Below are positions 57,562-64,000 of a stretch of 64,000 bases of DNA, in pieces. The position numbers were made by a program, and so were the translations under genes. Source of the stretch: RYN-133 sp963785425 (GTDB taxonomy: Bacteria; Actinomycetota; Actinomycetes; Mycobacteriales; Jatrophihabitantaceae); assembly GCA_963785425.1 (NCBI GenBank), contig CAWAVG010000004.1, positions 868,001 to 932,000 on the forward strand, read 5' to 3'. Under the pieces are notes generated by a model. It searched no databases. It was not told the origin of the DNA and saw only the letters and a list, made by a program, of their open reading frames with translations. Each line of letters starts with the position of its first letter. The stretch's first letter is position 1.

Positions 57562-58272
57562 ATGCCTACGCCCACCAAGGGACCGCGTCTCGGTTCCGGC
57601 CCGGCGCACGAGCGGTTGATGCTCGCGAACCTCGCCACGGCGTTGTTCGAGCACGACCGCATCACCACGACCGAGGCCAAGGCGAAGCGGCTGCGTCCCC
57701 TGGCCGAGCGGCTGATCACCTTCGCCAAGCGCGGTGACCTGCACGCCCGTCGTCAGGTCATGACGGTGATCCGCGACAAGGACGTGGTGCACAAGCTGTT
57801 CGCGGAGATCGGGCCGAAGTTCGCGACCCGTCCGGGTGGCTACACGCGGATCGTCAAGACGAACCCGCGCAAGGGCGACAACGCCCCGATGGCGATCATC
57901 GAGCTCGTCGAGGAGCTGAAGTCGGTCGTCGCCGAGGCCGAGCGGGCCCGTGGCACTCGGACCGCGGCAAAGAAGGCACCGTCCGGCCGGACGAGGGAGC
58001 TCGCCGAGGACGCGGCCTCCGAGTCGCCGACAGCGGCAGCCGTCGCGGCCGACCAACCCACCGAGACCGCGGCCGACGAGGCGGCGTTCGAGGCGGGCGA
58101 GGACGAGGGCGGCCTGGCCGCGCTCGGACTCACCGGCGAGGACGCGGACGAGGCGGCGAGCGTTGCCGACGAGACCGGCGTGGAGCCCGAGGCCGGAGCC
58201 GAACTTGCTGCAGCCGACGAGGCGAGCGAGAACGGCGAGACGGCGGCTGACTCCGAGGACGAGTCGAAGTAA
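57562..58272 (+). CDS. rplQ: 50S ribosomal protein L17 with long acidic tail
   Basis: L17 lies at the tunnel exit. 236 residues: the conserved body (PTPTKGPRLGSGPAHERLML, ANLATALFEHDRITTTEAKA, IGPKFATRPGGYTRIVKTNP-RKGDNAPMAIIELVE) ends near residue 120, and the last 110 residues are an Ala/Glu/Asp-rich extension, longer than in most actinobacteria. truA follows 11 bp later. Confidence 0.97.
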   Translation: MPTPTKGPRLGSGPAHERLMLANLATALFEHDRITTTEAKAKRLRPLAERLITFAKRGDLHARRQVMTVIRDKDVVHKLFAEIGPKFATRPGGYTRIVKTNPRKGDNAPMAIIELVEELKSVVAEAERARGTRTAAKKAPSGRTRELAEDAASESPTAAAVAADQPTETAADEAAFEAGEDEGGLAALGLTGEDADEAASVADETGVEPEAGAELAAADEASENGETAADSEDESK

Positions 58273-58283
58273 GCAGTAGCTCG

Positions 58284-59096
58284 ATGGTCGAGGCGGATCC
58301 GCGGGTGCGGGTCCGCCTCGACCTTTCTTATGACGGCACCGAGTTCTCCGGATGGGCGGCCCAGCCGGACCGCCGCACGGTGCAGGCCGTTGTCGAACAG
58401 GCGTTGGCGACGGCGTTGCGCGTGCCGTCGGTCGCGTTGACCGTTGCCGGCCGCACCGACGCCGGTGTGCACGCGTCCGGCCAGGTGGCGCACACCGACC
58501 TCGCTACCGTCCCGCACCCGAAGCTCGTCACCCGGTTGTCTGGGATGCTGCCGCCGGACGTGCGGGTGTGGTCCGTGCGGGTCGTGCCGCCGGCCTTCGA
58601 CGCGCGCTTCGGCGCGCTGTGGCGCCGCTACGAGTACCGGATCAGTGACGACCCGATCGGAGTCGCCCCGCTGCGGCGCCGGTTCGTCGTCGACCACCGC
58701 CGCGCGCTGGACGTCGAGGCGATGCACGTGGCCGCGCAGGGCCTGCTCGGGCTGCACGACTACGCCTCGTTCTGCCGGCGCACGGAGTTCGGCACCACCA
58801 TCCGGACGGTGCAGCACTTCGAGGTCGGCCGCGACGAGAGCGGTGAGGTGGTCGTCCAAGTGCGGGCCGACGCGTTCTGCCAGGCGATGGTGCGCTCGCT
58901 GGTCGGCGCGCTGCTGGCCGTCGGCGTCGGCCGGCAGCCGACCGGGTGGCCGGCGTCCCTGCTCGATGCGGGCGAGCGGTCGTCGGCGATCACCGTCGCG
59001 CCGGCGCACGGCCTGACGCTGGTCGAGGTGGGTTATCCGGCGGACGACGAACTCGCCGCGCGCAAGGAAGTCACGCGCGCCCGCCGCGACGCCTGA
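58284..59096 (+). CDS. truA: tRNA pseudouridine(38-40) synthase TruA
   Basis: Converts uridines 38-40 of the tRNA anticodon arm to pseudouridine. 270 residues from ATG 58284 with RLDLSYDGTEFSGWAAQPDR, catalytic Asp59 in VAGRTDAGVHASGQ, RYEYRI and VRADAFCQAMVRSLVGALLA. Usual actinobacterial place after rplQ. Confidence 0.96.
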   Translation: MVEADPRVRVRLDLSYDGTEFSGWAAQPDRRTVQAVVEQALATALRVPSVALTVAGRTDAGVHASGQVAHTDLATVPHPKLVTRLSGMLPPDVRVWSVRVVPPAFDARFGALWRRYEYRISDDPIGVAPLRRRFVVDHRRALDVEAMHVAAQGLLGLHDYASFCRRTEFGTTIRTVQHFEVGRDESGEVVVQVRADAFCQAMVRSLVGALLAVGVGRQPTGWPASLLDAGERSSAITVAPAHGLTLVEVGYPADDELAARKEVTRARRDA

Positions 59097-59110
59097 CCCG
59101 GTCTGCTAGG

Positions 59111-59138
59111 TTGACTCCTACCTAGGGCTAGGTAGAGT
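59111..59138 (+). promoter_or_regulatory. padR promoter with embedded palindromic operator; leaderless start
   Basis: TTGACT (59111-59116) and TAGAGT (59133-59138) form a promoter with a 16-bp spacer. Inside and across it lies the perfect inverted repeat CTACCTAG (59118-59125), GG, CTAGGTAG (59128-59135). The PadR ATG is at 59145, only 6 bp after the -10, so the transcript would start at or beside the start codon. The placement fits PadR autorepression. Confidence 0.7.
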
Positions 59139-59144
59139 AACACC

Positions 59145-59471
59145 ATGGCTGGTCCGAGGATGACGATCCCGACGCAGTTGGTGCTGCGTGCCCTGCTCGA
59201 CGCGCCCGGCCGCGAGTTCTACGGCGCCGAGATCGGTGACGCGGCCGGTCTGCCGAGCGGCACGGTGCATCCGATGCTCGCCCGGCTCGAACGCGTCGGC
59301 TGGGTGTCCTCGCGATGGGAGGACGTCGATCCCTCCGAGGTGGGCCGGCCCGCGCGGCGGTACTACCGGTTGACGGCACCCGGCGTCGAGAGCGCGAGGG
59401 AGGCGCTCGCCCGGGTGGGACGCGAGCGTCAGACCTGGCACGTCCTGCGTCCGGCGGGTGACCCGTCATGA
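59145..59471 (+). CDS. PadR-family transcriptional regulator
   Basis: 108 residues with a winged helix: MTIPTQLVLRALLDAPGREF, YGAEIGDAAGLPSGTVHPML-ARLERVGWVSSRWEDVDPSE and VGRPARRYYRLTAPGVESAR. PadR proteins repress by dimer binding to a palindrome, here very likely the one overlapping its own promoter. It is coupled by a 4-bp overlap to the following gene, which it probably controls. Confidence 0.88.
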   Translation: MAGPRMTIPTQLVLRALLDAPGREFYGAEIGDAAGLPSGTVHPMLARLERVGWVSSRWEDVDPSEVGRPARRYYRLTAPGVESAREALARVGRERQTWHVLRPAGDPS

Positions 59472-59896
59472 GCGAGCGGTTGCGTGGCGCGCGGCTGATC
59501 CGGATCGCCACACTCGTGCTGCCGGCCGGTCCGGTGCGCGAGCGCTACCGGCAGGAGTTCCTCGCCGACCTCGGTGGTCTCGCGCGGCGGGCGCGGCTGG
59601 CCTTCGCGGTCGGTGTGCTGGCCAACGCCTTCGCGCTGCGGGCTGCCGTCGGCGCTGACGGCGTGCCGCTCGCCGAGCGTGATTTCTCGTCGGTGCGCAA
59701 GCCGTTGCTGTGCCGGCTGCACATGCATTTCCGGGTGCGGTGTGTCGCCGAGGACGGGAGCGTCTATCACCGCTGCCGGCGCTGCGGTGACGACCAGTAC
59801 GAGTACGAGCGGCACAGCGATCCGAACAACGTCGCGGGGAACATCGCCGCGAACATCATCGGCGGCAGCGGCGCAGGCGGCGGTGGCGTCGGCTGA
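59468..59896 (+). CDS. uncharacterised protein with Cys/His cluster
   Basis: 142 residues from ATG 59468, overlapping padR by 4 bp (ATGA). N-terminal helical part (GARLIRIATLVLPAGPVRER; FLADLGGLARRARLAFAVGV; LANAFALRAAVGA), then LLCRLHMHFRVRCVAEDGSV-YHRCRRCGDD with Cys82, His85, His87, Cys92, Cys103 and Cys106, which may bind a metal, and a Gly-rich end. The first part resembles the short helical domain seen in proteins paired with PadR regulators in actinobacteria. Function unknown. Confidence 0.7.
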   Translation: MSERLRGARLIRIATLVLPAGPVRERYRQEFLADLGGLARRARLAFAVGVLANAFALRAAVGADGVPLAERDFSSVRKPLLCRLHMHFRVRCVAEDGSVYHRCRRCGDDQYEYERHSDPNNVAGNIAANIIGGSGAGGGGVG

Positions 59897-59905
59897 CCAC
59901 GTTGC

Positions 59906-60508
59906 TCAGGCGACCACGGCGGCCATCAGTCGGGCGCAGCGTTCGGTCATCTGTGCCGCGGACACCTCGGGGTGCTCGAGCCACCACATCACGAGTGAGT
60001 TCACCAGTCCCATCCACACCGCCCCGAGTGCGGACGTGTCGAGGTCGTCGTGGATGCCGCGCGCGGCCAGGAATCGTGCCGAGCCGCTCGCGGTGACCTG
60101 CAGCGTGCGGCCGCGATAGGCCCAGGCCGCTTCGGCGATCGGGCCCTCGCCCGGCATCGACTCGTCGAACATCATCCGCCAGGCGACCCGTTGCGGCTCG
60201 AGCGAGTGGAAGACGGCACCGAGGGTCGCAACCCGCGAGAGCACGGAGTCGTCCTCCTGGGCCCACGCCAGTTCGAGCCGTTCGAGCATCGGGGCCGCGA
60301 CCTGGTGCAACGTGGCGAGGAACAACCCGTCCTTCGAGCCGAAGTACTGGTAGATGAGCGGCTTCGAGATGCCGGCACGGGCTGCCACGTCGGCGACCGA
60401 CGCGCCGGCATAGCCGTTGCCCGCGAACTCCACAACGGCGGCAGCCACGATCTGGCGCTCGCGCTCGGCGCGCGGCACCCCCTTCGTCCCGATCGCAGCA
60501 CTCGACAC
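59906..60508 (-). CDS. TetR-family transcriptional regulator
   Basis: 200 residues from GTG 60508 on the minus strand. The helix-turn-helix is clear at about 37-56 (ASVADVAARAGISKPLIYQY-FGSKDGLF). The ligand domain (LERLELAWAQEDDSVLSRVA; ALGAVWMGLVNSLVMWWLEH) is typical. It is divergent from the fatty-acid hydroxylase with only 28 bp between start codons and a 10-bp palindrome in that gap, so it most likely represses both genes and responds to a lipid-like ligand (inference). Confidence 0.88.
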   Translation of the reverse strand: MSSAAIGTKGVPRAERERQIVAAAVVEFAGNGYAGASVADVAARAGISKPLIYQYFGSKDGLFLATLHQVAAPMLERLELAWAQEDDSVLSRVATLGAVFHSLEPQRVAWRMMFDESMPGEGPIAEAAWAYRGRTLQVTASGSARFLAARGIHDDLDTSALGAVWMGLVNSLVMWWLEHPEVSAAQMTERCARLMAAVVA

Positions 60509-60530
60509 GATGCCGAACTTACCCTAGGGT
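60502..60530. promoter_or_regulatory. overlapping divergent promoters and TetR operator
   Basis: The perfect palindrome ACCCTAGGGT (60521-60530) carries a -10 TAGGGT on both strands. On the plus strand TCGACA (60502-60507) is 17 bp upstream of TAGGGT (60525-60530), and the hydroxylase GTG is at 60537, so the message would be leaderless. The minus-strand -10 lies 12 bp before the TetR GTG (60508). One bound regulator would silence both. Confidence 0.55.
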
Positions 60531-60536
60531 CAGTTC

Positions 60537-61442
60537 GTGGTCATTCCCGACGCGCTCCACGACCCGCTGACCTACGCGATCCCGTTCTTCGTCGCGTTCA
60601 TGGCACTCGAGATCGTGTCGCTGCGCGCGCTCGCCGACGTCGATCCGGAGCGCTTCCGCGGCGTCGAGTACCGCGACAGCCGTGCCAGCATTCTCGCCGG
60701 TCTGGGGTCGCTGGTCGTCAACAGCGGAGCACGCATCCTGGCGCTGGTGGGCTACGCCGCGCTGTACGCCGCCACGCCGCTGCGTCTCGACACCCACCAG
60801 TGGTACACGTGGGTCTTCGTGCTGCTGCTCGTCGATCTGGTCTGGTACCTCTACCACCGCGCCTCGCACCGCGTACGCATCATGTGGGCCGGTCACCAGG
60901 CGCACCACAACAGCCAGTACTTCAACCTGACCACCGCGGTACGGCAGAAGTGGAATCCGTGGTTCGAGCTGCTGTTCTGGGTGCCGCTGCCGTTGCTCGG
61001 CGTGCCGCCATGGCTCATCTTCTTCGCGTTCTCGATCAATCTGATCTTCCAGTTCTTCGTCCACACCGAGCGCATAGGCCGGCTGCCAGCCGTGATCGAG
61101 TACGTGTTCAACACGCCGTCGCACCATCGCGTGCACCACGCCAGCGACAAGGACTACCTCGACAAGAACTACGCAGGAATCCTGATCGTCTGGGATCGCA
61201 TGTTCGGCACGTATGCAGAAGAGACCCATCGCCCGACATACGGTCTGACCAAGAACTACGACACGTCGAACCCGTTCCGCCTGCAGTACCACGAGTACGC
61301 CGCGCTCTGGCATGACCTGCGCCGGGTACGCGGCGTGCACGACAAGCTCGGCGTCGTGTTCGGCCCGCCCGGGTGGTCAGTAGAACGCGAGGTTGTCGCG
61401 GCGGCACCAATCGAGCACCGCCGGCCACGCGCCGTGTCCTGA
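60537..61442 (+). CDS. fatty acid hydroxylase / sterol desaturase family membrane protein
   Basis: Membrane di-iron oxygenase that hydroxylates or desaturates a lipid. 301 residues from GTG 60537. Histidine boxes: HRASH (107-111), HQAHH (120-124), H176 and HHRVHH (196-201), with the conserved spacing. Membrane helices include YAIPFFVAFMALEIVSLRAL, WVFVLLLVDLVWYLYH and LIFFAFSINLIFQFFVH. The last residues are encoded in a 66-bp region that also encodes the C-terminus of the convergent hydrolase. The lipid substrate cannot be named. Confidence 0.88.
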   Translation: MVIPDALHDPLTYAIPFFVAFMALEIVSLRALADVDPERFRGVEYRDSRASILAGLGSLVVNSGARILALVGYAALYAATPLRLDTHQWYTWVFVLLLVDLVWYLYHRASHRVRIMWAGHQAHHNSQYFNLTTAVRQKWNPWFELLFWVPLPLLGVPPWLIFFAFSINLIFQFFVHTERIGRLPAVIEYVFNTPSHHRVHHASDKDYLDKNYAGILIVWDRMFGTYAEETHRPTYGLTKNYDTSNPFRLQYHEYAALWHDLRRVRGVHDKLGVVFGPPGWSVEREVVAAAPIEHRRPRAVS

Positions 61443-61964
61443 CTCGACATTGATGTGGCCGCCGCCCTCGATGACCGTGGTCGCGATCATCAACGGACGG
61501 CCATAGGCGTCGGCGATCCCGCGCGGCAGGTACGGATCGTCGTCGCCGGCGACGAGCACCGTGCCGTCAGCGCCGCGCCGCACCGCGTCGACGTCCATCG
61601 GCGGTGGGAAGAACGCGGCGATCTCGGGGAACGAGGTGGCCGGATCCGGCGGCGACACGAGCAACACCCGCGCCGGCCGCGGGCTCTGCCCCGGGTCGGC
61701 CACGTGATGCAGCCAGAGCACCGCCCCGAGCGAGTGCGCGACCACGTCGTACCCGTCGGCCGGCAGGTCGGCGATCGTCGTGCGTAACGCGCGCAGCCAG
61801 TCGGCGAGCGCAGGACGGTCGAGATCGGCAAACGCTGGTCGCCGGGTCTCGCGGCCGGCAGCCGTCAGCTCGCTCTCGAGCCAGGTCTGCCAATGTCCCT
61901 CGCCCGAGCCGCCCCAACCCGGAACGACCACCGTGGGAACGCTTCGGGTCGGACGGCGTGCCAT
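61377..61964 (-). CDS. RBBP9/YdeN-type serine hydrolase
   Basis: Small alpha/beta hydrolase of 195 residues from ATG 61964. PTVVVPGWGGSGEGHWQTWL at the N-terminus, the nucleophile elbow DVVAHSLGAVLWLHH (Ser78), Asp in AGDDDPYLPRG, and His in EGGGHINVESGHGAWP, all in the order of RBBP9/YdeN proteins (GWxGxxxxHWQxWL is diagnostic). The physiological substrate is unknown. Coupled to the upstream oxidase by a one-base overlap (TGATG), and convergent with the hydroxylase. Confidence 0.88.
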   Translation of the reverse strand: MARRPTRSVPTVVVPGWGGSGEGHWQTWLESELTAAGRETRRPAFADLDRPALADWLRALRTTIADLPADGYDVVAHSLGAVLWLHHVADPGQSPRPARVLLVSPPDPATSFPEIAAFFPPPMDVDAVRRGADGTVLVAGDDDPYLPRGIADAYGRPLMIATTVIEGGGHINVESGHGAWPAVLDWCRRDNLAFY

Positions 61965-63316
61965 CAGAGCACGGCGCCGGGATTCAGGATCCCCTGCGGG
62001 TCGAGCGCGTCCTTGATGCGGCGTGTCAACGCCATCACGTCGTCGCCCAGATAGGTCGGTAACCACGCCTTCTTCAACCGGCCGACGCCGTGCTCGCCGG
62101 TGATCGTCCCTCCGAGTTCGAGGGCGAGGTCCATGACCTGGCCGAAGGCGGTGTGGGCGCGCCGGGTCTCGTCCTCGTCGCGGTCGTTGTAGACGACCAG
62201 CGGATGGGTGTTGCCGTCTCCCGCGTGGGCCACGACGGCGATCGTCACCGCGTTCTCGGCCGCGATCTTCTCGATGCCCTGCACCAGCGTGGGCAGCGCG
62301 GGCAACGCGACCCCGACGTCCTCGAGCAACAGCGAGCCGAGTTTCTCGAGAGCCGGGAACGCCGCGCGCCGCGCGGCTGCGAACGCCTCGCCCTCGTCGA
62401 CGTCGGACGTGGTGAACACGTCGCTCGCGCCGTGCGCGCGGCAGTGCCGCTCCATCCGGGCGATCTCGTCGGCGGCCGCGGCGCCCGGGGCGTCCGACCT
62501 TGCGATGAGCATGGCCTCGGCGCTGCGATCGAGGCCCATGGACGTGTACGCCTCGACCGCGTTGATGGACGTGCGGTCCATCAGCTCGAGCATGCACGGG
62601 CGCAACGAGGACGTGATCGCGAGGACCGCGTCTGCCGCCGCCTCGATCGATGCGAACACCGCGACAAGCGTCGACGCCGGGGGTTGTGCCGGGACGAGGC
62701 GCAGGGTCAGCTCGGTGATCACGCCGAGCAGGCCCTCGGAGCCGACGAACAGCTTGGTGAGCGACAGCCCGGCGACGTCCTTGAGCCGCGGCCCGCCCAG
62801 CTGCAACGCGGTGCCGTCGGCGAGCACCACCTGCATGCCGAGCACATAATCGGTGGTCACGCCGTACTTCACGCAGCACAGGCCACCCGCGTTCGTGGCC
62901 GCGTTGCCGCCGATGGAACACATCTCGAACGACGACGGGTCGGGCGGGTACCAGAGCCCGTGCTCGGCCGCGGCCTTCTTGACCTCGACGTTGAGCAGGC
63001 CGGGTTGGGTGATCGCGACCCGTGACACGGGGTCGATGCGGATCTCGCGCATCTTCTCCAACGACAGGACGATGCCGCCCTCGACGGCCGTCGATCCGCC
63101 GGACAACCCCGATCCCGCGCCGCGTGGCACCACCGGCGTCCGGTGCGCGCTCGCCCACCGCAGCGTCGCCTGCACGTCGGCCGTGCACGTCGCGCGGACG
63201 ACCGCGATCGGCCGGCCGGCATCGGGATCGCGCGCCCAGTCACGGCGGTACCGCTCGATCACGTCGGGGTCGGTGAGCACCGCGCCCGGCGGGAGCTCGG
63301 CGATCAAGTCGTCCAT
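61964..63316 (-). CDS. GlcD-type FAD-linked oxidase
   Basis: Flavoprotein that oxidises a 2-hydroxy acid such as glycolate or D-lactate. 450 residues from ATG 63316 (MDDLIAELPPGAVLTDPDVI). FAD domain: TPVVPRGAGSGLSGGSTAVE-GGIVLSLEKM and SIGGNAATNAGGLCCVKYGV. C-terminal cap domain: VVAHAGDGNTHPLVVYND with metal His, and GGTITGEHGVGRLKKAWLP. No partner glcE/glcF genes are visible, so it is a single-subunit member. The upstream in-frame extension to 63382 is rejected because MDDL is the usual start. Confidence 0.9.
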   Translation of the reverse strand: MDDLIAELPPGAVLTDPDVIERYRRDWARDPDAGRPIAVVRATCTADVQATLRWASAHRTPVVPRGAGSGLSGGSTAVEGGIVLSLEKMREIRIDPVSRVAITQPGLLNVEVKKAAAEHGLWYPPDPSSFEMCSIGGNAATNAGGLCCVKYGVTTDYVLGMQVVLADGTALQLGGPRLKDVAGLSLTKLFVGSEGLLGVITELTLRLVPAQPPASTLVAVFASIEAAADAVLAITSSLRPCMLELMDRTSINAVEAYTSMGLDRSAEAMLIARSDAPGAAAADEIARMERHCRAHGASDVFTTSDVDEGEAFAAARRAAFPALEKLGSLLLEDVGVALPALPTLVQGIEKIAAENAVTIAVVAHAGDGNTHPLVVYNDRDEDETRRAHTAFGQVMDLALELGGTITGEHGVGRLKKAWLPTYLGDDVMALTRRIKDALDPQGILNPGAVL

Positions 63317-63389
63317 ACCCGCGATTGTGCACCCGATGCGGGGTGCCAACACGGGTGCGCGATCGGGATGCGGCCACCACACTGGGCGG

Positions 63390-64000
63390 ATGGGCTACGT
63401 CGACCTGTCCGGGATCGGGCACACGCTGCCCGACGGGCGGTCGCTGTTCGCCGACGTCGACGTGCGGATCGGCGACGGGACGAAGACCGCATTGGTCGGC
63501 GCCAACGGCGCGGGCAAGACGACGATGCTGCGCCTGATCGCCGGCGATCTCACGCCGCAGCAGGGCTCGGTCGCCCGCGTCGGCGGGCTCGGCGTCATGC
63601 GCCAGTTCATCGGTGCGGTGCGCGACGACACGTCCGTGCAGGACTTCCTCGTGCAGCTCGCGCCGCCGGACGTGCGCAGTGCGTGGGACGACATGCAGCG
63701 TTGCGAGCTCGCGATGATGGACCGCGACGACGAGCGCACCCAGCTGGCCTACGCCCATTCGCTCGCGCACTGGGGCGACGTCGGTGGCTACGACACCGAG
63801 GTGCTCTGGGACACCGTCACGGTCGCGGCTCTCGGCGTGCCGTACGAGCGCTGCAAGTATCGCGAGCTGTCGAGTCTGTCGGGCGGTGAGCAGAAGCGGC
63901 TCGCGCTCGAACTGCTGCTGCGCGGACGCGACGAGGTGCTGCTGCTCGACGAGCCCGACAACTACCTCGACGTCCCCGGCAAGCGGTGGCTCGAACAAAG
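63390..64000 (+). CDS. ABC-F family ATPase, N-terminal part
   Basis: Starts at ATG 63390 and runs off the window. Walker A VGANGAGKTTMLRLIAGDLT (37-45), signature SSLSGGEQKRLALELLLRG (about 163), Walker B VLLLDEPDNYLD (about 183-193) with the EPDNYLD motif of ABC-F proteins, which have two fused ABC domains and no membrane part and act on ribosomes or regulate translation. Only the first domain (203 residues) is present. It is divergent from glcD with a 73-bp gap. Confidence 0.88.
   Translation, partial: MGYVDLSGIGHTLPDGRSLFADVDVRIGDGTKTALVGANGAGKTTMLRLIAGDLTPQQGSVARVGGLGVMRQFIGAVRDDTSVQDFLVQLAPPDVRSAWDDMQRCELAMMDRDDERTQLAYAHSLAHWGDVGGYDTEVLWDTVTVAALGVPYERCKYRELSSLSGGEQKRLALELLLRGRDEVLLLDEPDNYLDVPGKRWLEQ

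Noticed and set aside
61377..63188. 603-codon minus-strand frame spanning the hydrolase and part of the oxidase
   Set aside because: Only its last 195 codons are real (serine hydrolase from 61964); the earlier part is an out-of-frame reading of the GlcD-type oxidase.

Overview
The window is a high-GC actinobacterial chromosome segment. It carries the conserved run from secE-nusG through the rplKA, rplJL, rpoBC, str, S10, spc and alpha ribosomal operons. Actinobacterial marks include GTG/TTG starts on rpoB, rpoC, adk, tuf and rpmD, a four-cysteine zinc-type S14, an mce lipid-transport operon upstream of rpoB, and tRNA-Trp in front of secE. A member of the class Actinomycetia in the Frankiales/Jatrophihabitans/Geodermatophilus neighbourhood is plausible, but that placement is inference from layout only.

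Layout. 1-128: start of an aminotransferase on the minus strand. 301-3120: tRNA-Trp, secE, nusG, rplK, rplA and a strong terminator. 3.1-11.5 kb: an accessory island between rplA and rplJ, holding a HopA1-family protein (minus strand), then a plus-strand set of subtilisin-like S8 protease, ECF-type sigma factor, small carboxypeptidase-regulatory-like protein and TPR-CHAT (caspase-like) protease, then a large secreted repeat protein. 11.5-12.9 kb: L10 leader, rplJ, rplL. 13.0-16.3 kb: a minus-strand operon of amidase, two unknown proteins and an asparaginase. 16.7-28.0 kb: complete mce operon (ATPase, two permeases, MceA-F, two Mce-associated membrane proteins). 28.1-35.8 kb: rpoB-rpoC. 36.3-40.6 kb: rpsL-rpsG-fusA-tuf. 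40.7-53.5 kb: S10 and spc operons through secY-adk-map. 54.3-59.1 kb: infA-rpmJ-rpsM-rpsK-rpsD-rpoA-rplQ-truA. 59.1-64 kb: accessory genes (PadR pair, TetR with a fatty-acid hydroxylase, serine hydrolase, GlcD-type oxidase, ABC-F start).

The housekeeping genes are arranged as translation-coupled operons with many 1-4 nt stop/start overlaps. Intrinsic hairpin terminators close rplKA, rplJL, rpoBC and tuf, and long RNA hairpins sit in the rplJ leader, between rpoB and rpoC, and between rpsG and fusA.

A caution applies to about 0.8-14.2 kb. Essential single-copy genes there (nusG, rplA, the rplJ tail) carry frameshifts, as do all genes of the island and two or three after it, while 14.3-64 kb reads cleanly. 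The simplest reading is sequence or assembly error in that stretch, so the island genes, whose catalytic residues are intact, may be functional. The island is the most interesting part: a protease/caspase-like/sigma-factor set beside a HopA1 homologue, inside the most conserved operon run of the genome.
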